Shown in pieces: positions 1 through 5,509 of a stretch of 5,509 bases of DNA. The notes under the pieces are model-generated. The model was not told the origin of the DNA. It did not search any database and saw only the letters and a program-made list of their open reading frames with translations. This stretch comes from Candidatus Hodarchaeota archaeon (GTDB taxonomy: Archaea > Asgardarchaeota > Heimdallarchaeia > Hodarchaeales > Hodarchaeaceae): assembly GCA_016839665.1 (NCBI GenBank), contig JAEOTU010000276.1, positions 1 through 5,509 of the forward strand, written 5' to 3'. The first letter of the stretch is position 1, and each line of letters starts with the position of its first letter. The translations under genes were made by a program, and so were the position numbers.

Positions 1-3000
1 AAAACCACGCAACTGGAGCCTCAAAAGTGGAAGATGAGTACGGACGAGTAACATAAGGTAGGTATTGGGTAAGATCATAATCTTCAAACTCAATAGTAAG
101 ACCTAGGTTCGGGAAAAAATAAGGTCCTATGAGATTCTTCGATTCCAATATTCTTGCATCAAAGTCTATCCTCAGATTGTTTATTCCTTGGTTAATTGTT
201 ACGTTTTTTTCAGTGGAACTAACAACGATCATCGTTTCATTAGGATAACTGAAAGGATGTCCTGTAAAAAGAAAGGCTTCTGTCTTTATCTTGGATGTAA
301 TACTATATATGAACCGAATTGTATCATATTTTCCATTTTTATCAGAATCTACAGGTTGGTCAGTTATCGCATAATCAATAATCGGATCAAAATTTGATAG
401 AGTTTCCTTGGTTATTCTACTGAACACTGGGATTGAATACCTAAACCATGACCCAACTATCCCAAATAAGATAAGGTCATATTTCTTTTCAAACTTTTGA
501 GCCATGAACTCGATTGACACTGATGTTGAACCTGGCTGGGAAACTACAAAAGTTGAAGTATTGAAGGCAAGAATTTCGTTTTGATTTTCATTAAAGATTG
601 GAATGCCAACTTCATATGCCCCCGTTGTCGAGAAATCAAACTCAAGTTCAATTTTGATATTTTCTGGAACTCCATCACCCTCAATATCCCCCTCACCAAT
701 ATTATATGATGTTAGGCGGTTATCGAGTGGATCAAATGATGTATGATTGTAACTAGGTGACTGAAAAATCTCTGAATCGTAATCTAACAACAATGAAAAG
801 TCATTCTTTCCGAAAGCTAATTCGTTTATAATGTAAGAACCATTATATCCAGTTGATTCTAATATACCACCTGGAATAGTAATAGTTAAATTTTGAACTC
901 CTTCGGTAAGAGTTAAATTAAGCCAGTCCCACATAAATACGTACAATCCAAGACGGAAGGTAGGACGAGACTGAGCAATTGAGTACCAGAAATCGTAATT
1001 TCCAGCGATTGAGACGTTGGCCTCAATCAATAATACTAATTCGTCAAACAATCCATCAGAATCGATATCATAAGTATTACTCCCCATTCTTCCAGTCAAG
1101 TATGCGGGTTGGGTTGATAAGTATTCTTCCTCTTCTGTTTCTCCAATAAGAAGTGTATATTCTCCAGGGGTCTGATCCTCTACTCTTATGAAATAATCAC
1201 CCGTACTTGCGGCCACAAACATAATATCTTCAGGAGGCGGACCTACGTTGAAACTCAAATTAAATACAGTTCCATTCTCATCTGCGATGAAGATGTCAAA
1301 AGTTCCAGTGAGATTAGTTAATTCTATTGAATAAGCTTGATCCTTTGTAACTGGAAAAGAATAAATGTCGCGATCCCAGTCAAGGACCTCTCCAACAATT
1401 GGGACACCAACAGTAATGGGAATTGCTCCAGCAAAAGTGTCACCTGCATCTGTACCACTCTCAGCATCATTGGCACTATAATCAGGTTGAAGGAAAAGCT
1501 CAGCCTCATAATAAGTAGTCGAACCGTTTTTTACCGTAATAATTCCACTAGAAGTGTTTTCAGGCATACCAACTTGTATTCTTGCTCTAATCCAACCCTG
1601 ACGATTTGGATCTATTATTGATACATTTACGTGAGGTTCAAGTTGAGGTGATAAGGAAATAGAAAGAGAGCTTAATGTTTGATTTAGGAACACATCAAAT
1701 TGATATTCAAAAATCTCCCCAGGACTAAGAACCAAGGGAGTAGAATTAGAAAAAGAAGGATAGGCGAACACTGATGGTGATTGAAGGTAAGCAAGTGCTG
1801 CAGTAGCATTGATTAACCCTGCTCCTTGACTAAATACATGTCTACCCATATCAGATGCTGTACTCAAAATTGCGCTTCTAATCTCATCTGGATTAGCTCC
1901 CGGTTTACCTGACAGGAGAAGTGCTACAACACCCGCAACTACGGGGGTAGACATTGAAGTTCCACTAGCAATTGTAAATTGGTCTTTGAGATCTAAAGAA
2001 AGAATCCCCCTCCCAGGTGCAATTATATCAGGGTCTACAACACCATTTGGGGAAGGTCCCCTACTTGAAAAGAACGCTACATCATCATAAACATTTGAAG
2101 CACCCACAGTAATTGCACGTGATTCTGAACCAGGACTTGAAATAGTACTTGGTCTTGGGCCGCTGTTCCCAGCGGAAGTAATTATGAGAGTACCATTTTC
2201 CCAAGCTGCGTTCATTGCTTCCTCAAAGAGAGGGGAAAGACTTCCTGGTACCCCACCAAGGGACATTGAAATAATATCAGCTCCATTTGAAACTGCCCAA
2301 TCAATTCCTTTGACAATCCAGCTAGGATACCCTCCAACTGTCTTGTCTAGTACTTTTCCGTTCATTAGAAAAGCCCCAGGTGCAACACCTTTTAGAAAGC
2401 CATTCCCAGCAGCTATTCCTGCCACATGAGTACCATGAAAATAATCATCCATAGGACTGGTATCGTTTATTCCATCCTCGTTAAAATCAATAAAAGAGGC
2501 CTCTAGGATAACTTTCGGATCATTTGTAGAATCATCGTTATCAATATCATCTAAATCAGGATGATGCTTGTCAATCCCAGTATCAAGAATCGCTATAGTG
2601 ACACCTGTTCCATTTACACCAAGATCTTGTAAATGACGTGCGCCTACTATATCCTCAATTGGATAAGTAAAAATTCCCTTCTCCTGTAATAGTGATGATG
2701 ATTTCCGATCTACTTCATTGAAAGGGATATTTTCATCTAAATATATTCCAGTTAAACCATGAATTGATTCAAAGTCATTAATACGTTCGAGTGTTGTATC
2801 AATTATAGCGATTGGTAAAACGTGCATTAGATCGGGGTTGAAATTAGAAAGAGAAGCTGAAAACATCTCTTCAAGCGAATTAAAAGATAGAATTAACCTA
2901 ACTGGCACACTACCCCATAAAAATTCAGGTGTTGTACGTCTAAGTTCTATTAAAGAGCTAGATACAGGGAAGTGCTTTCCAGTATAAGTATTGAGAAATT

Positions 3001-3253
3001 TATCAAATGATTTTCCTCCACTGAATTCTGTATCATAATTCCAGGCGCCATCTTCATGAATAGATTCAATAGATCTAGGTACCTGCTTTTCAAATGCTTT
3101 TTTTTGTTCTGTTGTCAATCTAGTGGGAGGAAATGTTTTTTGTTGGCAGATAATAATCTGTACAACGATATGAGACAAAATAATAAATAAAAACAAATAG
3201 GAAATTGCTGTAATGTATTTGTTGTAATTTATCAGAAGAATGACCTTCCTCAC
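1..3253 (-). CDS. Secreted subtilisin-like (S8) serine protease with PPC domain and repeated C-terminal modules; C-terminus cut by the window edge
   Basis: Translating the minus strand gives one frame without stops from 3253 to the left edge (at least 1084 residues). The first in-frame stop upstream is at 3325-3323. GTG at 3253 is the only ATG/GTG/TTG between it and the hydrophobic segment, so it is the likely start. Residues 1-36 form a signal sequence (basic MRK, hydrophobic about 13-36). Residues ~60-205 look like an I9-type prodomain (VPVRLILSF at 116; VLPIAIIDTT at 145). The catalytic domain (~212-490) carries VTIAILDTGID (Asp224), FHGTHVAGIA (His273), ITSAGNSG (Asn363, oxyanion hole) and GTSMSTPVVAG (Ser433), so the complete triad predicts an active endopeptidase. 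Then follow an Ig-like beta region (~490-592), a PPC-like domain (~596-704, DAGDTFAGAIPI then DRDIYSFPV) and three repeated modules (724 onward). It probably matures outside the cell by prodomain cleavage. Any C-terminal anchor lies beyond the window. The family call is secure; the C-terminal domain boundaries are approximate. Confidence 0.95.
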   Translation of the reverse strand, partial: MRKVILLINYNKYITAISYLFLFIILSHIVVQIIICQQKTFPPTRLTTEQKKAFEKQVPRSIESIHEDGAWNYDTEFSGGKSFDKFLNTYTGKHFPVSSSLIELRRTTPEFLWGSVPVRLILSFNSLEEMFSASLSNFNPDLMHVLPIAIIDTTLERINDFESIHGLTGIYLDENIPFNEVDRKSSSLLQEKGIFTYPIEDIVGARHLQDLGVNGTGVTIAILDTGIDKHHPDLDDIDNDDSTNDPKVILEASFIDFNEDGINDTSPMDDYFHGTHVAGIAAGNGFLKGVAPGAFLMNGKVLDKTVGGYPSWIVKGIDWAVSNGADIISMSLGGVPGSLSPLFEEAMNAAWENGTLIITSAGNSGPRPSTISSPGSESRAITVGASNVYDDVAFFSSRGPSPNGVVDPDIIAPGRGILSLDLKDQFTIASGTSMSTPVVAGVVALLLSGKPGANPDEIRSAILSTASDMGRHVFSQGAGLINATAALAYLQSPSVFAYPSFSNSTPLVLSPGEIFEYQFDVFLNQTLSSLSISLSPQLEPHVNVSIIDPNRQGWIRARIQVGMPENTSSGIITVKNGSTTYYEAELFLQPDYSANDAESGTDAGDTFAGAIPITVGVPIVGEVLDWDRDIYSFPVTKDQAYSIELTNLTGTFDIFIADENGTVFNLSFNVGPPPEDIMFVAASTGDYFIRVEDQTPGEYTLLIGETEEEEYLSTQPAYLTGRMGSNTYDIDSDGLFDELVLLIEANVSIAGNYDFWYSIAQSRPTFRLGLYVFMWDWLNLTLTEGVQNLTITIPGGILESTGYNGSYIINELAFGKNDFSLLLDYDSEIFQSPSYNHTSFDPLDNRLTSYNIGEGDIEGDGVPENIKIELEFDFSTTGAYEVGIPIFNENQNEILAFNTSTFVVSQPGSTSVSIEFMAQKFEKKYDLILFGIVGSWFRYSIPVFSRITKETLSNFDPIIDYAITDQPVDSDKNGKYDTIRFIYSITSKIKTEAFLFTGHPFSYPNETMIVVSSTEKNVTINQGINNLRIDFDARILESKNLIGPYFFPNLGLTIEFEDYDLTQYLPYVTRPYSSSTFEAPVAWF
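14..1084 (-). repeat. Three tandem protein modules with Asp-rich putative Ca-binding loops in the protease C-terminus
   Basis: Three diverged modules of about 115-120 residues lie in the protease extension, at residues ~724-840, ~845-957 and ~960-1080. Each begins with an acidic Gly loop: DIDSDGLFD at 729, GDIEGDGVPE at 855, and DSDKNGKYD at 969. A beta strand follows (ELVLLIEANVS, NIKIELEFDFS, TIRFIYSITS). About 60 residues later comes a second shared element, a turn plus strand: EGVQNLTITIP, QPGSTSVSIEFM, and QGINNLRIDF. The D-x-D-x-D/N-G spacing resembles calcium loops of many extracellular proteins, so calcium-stabilised beta-sandwiches are inferred. The similarity is at protein level only; I saw no DNA-level repeat. 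The third module ends close to the left edge and more copies could follow. Confidence 0.6.
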
Positions 3254-3322
3254 TAATCCTAGATACCTAAATGCTATTCCTAAACAATCATTAAAAAAGT
3301 TTGGAAAAAACCACTTATTGCA

Positions 3323-3343
3323 CTAAATATTTGGAATTTATAG
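3323..3343. promoter_or_regulatory. Divergent promoter region with TATA-like elements between protease and surface-protein genes
   Basis: The 138-base gap between the two divergent starts contains AAATATTT (3325-3332, a perfect palindrome) and AATTTATAG (3335-3343; CTATAAATT on the minus strand). For the plus gene, a TATA box at 3337-3343 predicts a transcript start near 3366, about 25 bases before the ATG. For the minus gene, the same block predicts a start near 3310-3315 and a leader of roughly 60 bases before the GTG. Because the elements are nearly symmetric, one block could seat TBP in either orientation. The spacing rule is known archaeal biology; usage here is inferred. Confidence 0.45.
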
Positions 3344-3382
3344 ACAGGAAAGTCACATATTCCATCACAACAAAATTCACCA

Positions 3383-3387
3383 GTGAT
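3383..3387 (+). promoter_or_regulatory. Possible Shine-Dalgarno GTGAT supporting the ATG at 3392
   Basis: GTGAT matches the core of the archaeal anti-16S sequence GGAGGTGATC and ends four bases before the ATG at 3392. The alternative GTG start at 3383 lies inside this element and has no ribosome binding site of its own, so the ATG is preferred. The match is short. Confidence 0.35.
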
Positions 3388-3391
3388 TATT

Positions 3392-4504
3392 ATGACAAAA
3401 AAAAGGGTAATTCAAGTCTTAGGCATTTTGTGTCTGATTTACTTCATCAACTTAAGTTCTAGAGGGGTAGGATATGATTTTACTATTGAATCTTTTTGGG
3501 AGAAAGGGGGAGAAGTTGTTTTTCAAGAATATGTCAGTGCTGATTATCCTGGAACCACATTTGATTATGATTATACTAATGATGGAGTTTACTCTTACAA
3601 CGGAAGCTCACCATCAGGAAATTTAATTTACAACTATACTATCATGTCTCCTGCTCAAGAATCTATACTTTCACAAGGCAGCCCGTCAATAGACTTAAGC
3701 TTCCTTATTTACGTCGATTACGAGTTGGAAGAAGGGGATGCTATTGACTACGAGTTTACTGTCTCTAACGGTTCGATCGACTTTCTTGTTCTCAATGAAA
3801 GCCAGTTCACATCGTGGTTTGGGGGAAATACCTCTGGACAAGCTCAAAGCATTGAATTCGTACATACTGATATTCCTGTAAATGGGACTATTAATATAAC
3901 AATAGCTGACAATTATTACTTCGTTTGGTGGAATAACCCAGACTACAACACTGGAAGCGTCATTGTACAGTATCAGTTAGATGCAAAAATAGCAGAGAAA
4001 TCCTCAATAGGAGCCGTTATAGTCAATCCTTCGACTCTTGAGGAAGCAGACGGAGGAAAATTTACTACATTAGGTATGGATACCTCGGATTGGGAGATTA
4101 ATGATAAAATTCTTTTTGAAATCGATGAAAGAGATGTGTACCTCACAATCGTTCGGGATGAGAAATTAACTATAACCTATAACAATAAGACAACTAAAAT
4201 TCTTTGTTGGGTACTAGAGATAACAGACTATGAAAGAACTGAAATTGAGAAGGAGACTTATAAGATAGTTGCTGACTATTACATCTGGAAAAGTAAGTAT
4301 TCTGGCATTACTCTAAAAACTACCTCAGACAGAGAATATTATAATAGCGATTCAACTTTAATTTTCTCATCATACAGAAAATACGAAGTAATTTCTGCTC
4401 ACGATGTACTTCTCATGCCCAAGCAATCCTCCTCACCTTTTCCATTCATAATCGTAGTTATGGGACTATTTGTTGTCATGAGGTACCAGAGAAATCGTAA
4501 ATAG
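3392..4504 (+). CDS. Membrane-anchored surface protein of unknown function
   Basis: The 370-residue protein has a signal sequence at residues 1-26 (MTKKR, then hydrophobic VIQVLGILCLIYFINL). An ectodomain follows, then a single C-terminal membrane span (~349-363) ending in the basic tail RYQRNRK, so most of it should face outward. The short Ser/Pro stretch before the span (SSSPFPF) resembles archaeal C-terminal sorting or anchor tails. Residues ~100-200 look like a beta-sandwich (VDYELEEGDAIDYEFTVS, then IDFLVLNESQF, then a Gly-Thr turn and strands) and faintly recall emp24/GOLD-like folds. Residues ~205-342 form a second beta-rich part with WVLEITDY and YYIWKSKYSGITLKT. Eight N-x-S/T sequons lie between residues 70 and 265, suggesting N-glycosylation. 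There is no lipobox and no enzymatic motif that I can see. A GTG at 3383 would add three residues but is less likely. The gene diverges from the protease and stops seven bases from the convergent SDR stop. I do not recognise its function. Confidence 0.88.
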   Translation: MTKKRVIQVLGILCLIYFINLSSRGVGYDFTIESFWEKGGEVVFQEYVSADYPGTTFDYDYTNDGVYSYNGSSPSGNLIYNYTIMSPAQESILSQGSPSIDLSFLIYVDYELEEGDAIDYEFTVSNGSIDFLVLNESQFTSWFGGNTSGQAQSIEFVHTDIPVNGTINITIADNYYFVWWNNPDYNTGSVIVQYQLDAKIAEKSSIGAVIVNPSTLEEADGGKFTTLGMDTSDWEINDKILFEIDERDVYLTIVRDEKLTITYNNKTTKILCWVLEITDYERTEIEKETYKIVADYYIWKSKYSGITLKTTSDREYYNSDSTLIFSSYRKYEVISAHDVLLMPKQSSSPFPFIIVVMGLFVVMRYQRNRK

Positions 4505-4511
4505 TAAGTAT

Positions 4512-5300
4512 TTATAGAAGAGACTTGACCAAACCGCCGTCTATCTGAAGTGCGACTCCTGTTACGTGGCTAGCTCTCTCTGAAGCGAGAAACACAACAA
4601 CATTTGCAAATTCTTCGGGGGTGGCTAGACGTCCCAGAGCATTTTTACTTTCCCACTCTTGAATAATTTCATCGGTTTTCAATCCTTGTTTAATCGATAA
4701 ACTCTCTGCAAGTTCATCAACACGTTTTGTTTGTGTATACCCAGGACAAACTACATTCACCAAGATATTATCTTTTCCAAACTCATTACTTAGACTTTTT
4801 GCTAAACCAGCTACCCCAGCACGAGAGACATTAGAAAGAATGAGGCCTTGAATTGGTTGTTTTACACTAACACTCGTAATCATAATAATTCTACCGTACT
4901 GTTGTTTTATCATATACGGAATAGTCTCCTTACAAAGGTAAATTGTGCTCATGAGATTCAAGTCAATTGCCTTTTTCCAATCCATAACTGTAAAATCTAA
5001 AAACTCACCAGAAGGAGGACCTCCACAATTGGTTACTAAAATGTCAATTCTTCCAAAGAAATCGATGCTCTTCTTCACTAACTCTTGCACTTGTGAATAT
5101 TGTGTGAGATCTGTTGGAATAGCAAGAACTTTTCTACCTATCTTTTGAATCTCTTCTATAACGATATTCAGTTTTTTCGAGTCTCTTGAACATATAATGA
5201 TATTTGCTCCTTCTTTCGCTAGATTAATAGCAACCGCTTTTCCTAAGCCCGTGCTAGAAGCAGCAACAAGGGCAATTTTTTGAGTAAGATCCAAATCCAT
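4512..5300 (-). CDS. SDR-family oxidoreductase, FabG-like subgroup with atypical active site
   Basis: The 262-residue length is typical of classical short-chain dehydrogenases. The Rossmann cofactor loop reads AASSTGLG (13-20) in place of TGxxxGxG. SRD at 38-40 places an Arg after strand 2, which suggests NADP(H). D64 sits in PTDLT, and the NNAG position reads TNCGGPP (90-96). N115 (DLNLMS) and S143 (ITSVSV) align with the catalytic Asn and Ser. The YxxxK pair is absent: the site reads SNVSR, giving Ser156 and Arg160. PGYTQTKRVDEL (186-197) and the C-terminal VTGVALQIDGGL match the family. From memory, the LSNxxRAG and NxGGPP signature belongs to the beta-ketoacyl-ACP-reductase-like SDR group noted for imperfect catalytic tetrads. 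Substrate is unknown and classical reductase activity is uncertain. It is cytoplasmic, has no operon partner here, and converges on the surface-protein gene. ATG at 5300 is preferred over TTG at 5306 because of the Shine-Dalgarno at 5307-5311. Confidence 0.95.
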   Translation of the reverse strand: MDLDLTQKIALVAASSTGLGKAVAINLAKEGANIIICSRDSKKLNIVIEEIQKIGRKVLAIPTDLTQYSQVQELVKKSIDFFGRIDILVTNCGGPPSGEFLDFTVMDWKKAIDLNLMSTIYLCKETIPYMIKQQYGRIIMITSVSVKQPIQGLILSNVSRAGVAGLAKSLSNEFGKDNILVNVVCPGYTQTKRVDELAESLSIKQGLKTDEIIQEWESKNALGRLATPEEFANVVVFLASERASHVTGVALQIDGGLVKSLL

Positions 5301-5306
5301 AATCAA

Positions 5307-5311
5307 TCCTC
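5307..5311 (-). promoter_or_regulatory. Shine-Dalgarno (GAGGA) for the SDR gene
   Basis: On the minus strand GAGGA lies six bases upstream of the ATG at 5300, good spacing for translation initiation. It abuts the alternative in-frame TTG at 5306 with no spacer, so it decides the start in favour of the ATG. Confidence 0.65.
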
Positions 5312-5319
5312 AGTTTAAA

Positions 5320-5352
5320 GTAATATAATACTAGGATAAAAGGATATTTTCG
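5320..5352 (-). promoter_or_regulatory. Candidate TATA elements for the SDR gene
   Basis: Two AT-rich candidates lie upstream of the SDR on the minus strand: TATTATATTA (about 5329-5320) and AAAATATCC with the following TTTATCC (5352-5336). The distal one would start transcription near 5323, leaving a leader long enough for the Shine-Dalgarno. The proximal one would start it almost at the ATG, which would waste that site. The distal element is therefore slightly preferred. Neither is a strong consensus match. Confidence 0.35.
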
Positions 5353-5379
5353 AAATTTCAGTCTTAACGTAACTTCGAA
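5348..5379. promoter_or_regulatory. Pair of TTCGAA palindromes between divergent genes, possible operator
   Basis: TTTCGAAA (5348-5355) and TTCGAA (5374-5379) have centres 25 bases apart in the 159-base gap between the SDR start and the plus-strand gene at 5460. The first overlaps the candidate distal TATA element of the SDR gene. Paired palindromes here could bind a dimeric regulator, but six-base palindromes arise often by chance in AT-rich DNA. Confidence 0.2.
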
Positions 5380-5414
5380 TCTTAGAAAAACTTCTCTTTT
5401 TGATCAACAAAACC

Positions 5415-5421
5415 TTTATAA
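5415..5421 (+). promoter_or_regulatory. TATA box (TTTATAA) for the gene starting at 5460
   Basis: TTTATAA, preceded by AAAACC as a possible BRE, is a close match to the archaeal TATA consensus. It predicts transcription starting around 5443-5447, at or just before the Shine-Dalgarno, giving a leader of about 13-17 bases. This is the best promoter match in the window. Confidence 0.65.
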
Positions 5422-5445
5422 GTGGTAATTCAGGGAATAGAGATT

Positions 5446-5453
5446 AGGAAGGT
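5446..5453 (+). promoter_or_regulatory. Shine-Dalgarno (AGGAAGGT) for the gene at 5460
   Basis: The purine-rich AGGAAGGT resembles the archaeal AGGAGGTGA core and ends six bases before the ATG at 5460. Together with the upstream TATA box it supports a genuine gene start even though only 16 codons are visible. Confidence 0.6.
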
Positions 5454-5459
5454 CTCTAT

Positions 5460-5509
5460 ATGAAATATCCCCAAATTACCAATCAATTTATTCAGCATGA
5501 GCTTTATAA
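5460..5509 (+). CDS. Start of an unidentified gene, cut by the right edge
   Basis: An open frame begins with ATG at 5460 and reads MKYPQITNQFIQHELY before the window ends. The evidence for a real gene is its context: TATA box at 5415-5421, Shine-Dalgarno at 5446-5453, and correct spacing of both. The visible N-terminus is polar, with no signal sequence, so a cytoplasmic protein is likely. Sixteen residues are too few to name a family. It is transcribed divergently from the SDR gene. Confidence 0.6.
   Translation, partial: MKYPQITNQFIQHELY

Noticed and set aside
188..397. Plus-strand open frame of 69 codons
   Set aside because: It lies antisense within the protease frame, has no promoter or ribosome site, and its composition looks like a shadow of the coding strand.
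1324..1621. Overlapping open frames on both strands (61 and 94 codons)
   Set aside because: Both fall inside the PPC/linker part of the protease, whose frame is continuous and has clear domain matches; these are out-of-frame shadows.
2184..2429. Plus-strand open frame of 81 codons
   Set aside because: It is antisense to the conserved catalytic domain between the Asn363 and His273 motifs, and has no independent support.
3140..3160. Possible lipoprotein Cys (residue 36, IIICQQ) at the end of the protease signal
   Set aside because: The position before Cys is Ile, not Gly/Ala/Ser, so it does not fit a lipobox; a standard signal peptide or anchor is more likely.
3383..3391. GTG start for the surface protein at 3383
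   Set aside because: ATG at 3392 starts with a typical basic signal-peptide N-terminus and has a possible Shine-Dalgarno that overlaps this GTG.
4945..5148. Plus-strand open frame of 67 codons
   Set aside because: It is antisense to the conserved N-terminal half of the SDR gene, and its peptide has no recognisable features.

Overview
The window reads as an AT-rich archaeal chromosome segment. Evidence is TATA-box-like elements (TTTATA type) at archaeal distances from start codons, Shine-Dalgarno matches to the archaeal 16S tail, and two large exported proteins dense in N-x-S/T sequons. One of these has an N-terminal signal and a C-terminal membrane anchor, an architecture common in surface proteins of archaea, including the Asgard group. 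An Asgard-like archaeon is my best guess, but this is inference: no lineage-diagnostic gene is present.

Layout, left to right. (1) Positions 1-3253, minus strand: one continuous reading frame of at least 1084 codons, open at the left edge. It encodes a secreted subtilisin-like (S8) serine protease with signal segment, prodomain, complete catalytic domain (Asp224, His273, Asn363, Ser433), a beta-sandwich linker, a PPC-type domain and three tandem modules of about 115-120 residues, each opening with an Asp/Gly-rich putative calcium loop. (2) 3254-3391: a short divergent intergenic region with AT-rich, near-palindromic TATA-like elements that could serve both flanking genes. (3) 3392-4504, plus strand: a membrane-anchored, probably glycosylated surface protein of unknown function. 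(4) 4512-5300, minus strand, converging on the previous gene with a 7-base gap: an SDR-fold protein of the FabG-like subgroup that lacks the canonical YxxxK catalytic pair. (5) 5301-5459: a second divergent intergenic region with promoter elements for both sides and two TTCGAA palindromes. (6) 5460-5509, plus strand: the first 16 codons of a further gene, with a clear TATA box and Shine-Dalgarno.

The protease and the anchored surface protein are divergently transcribed from one 138-base region and both act outside the cell, so a shared role at the cell surface is plausible but unproven. The SDR is cytoplasmic and looks unrelated. I see no rRNA, tRNA, CRISPR array, insertion sequence or integrated element, and no clear sign of a new multi-gene system. 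The most distinctive content is the modular protease and the atypical SDR active site.
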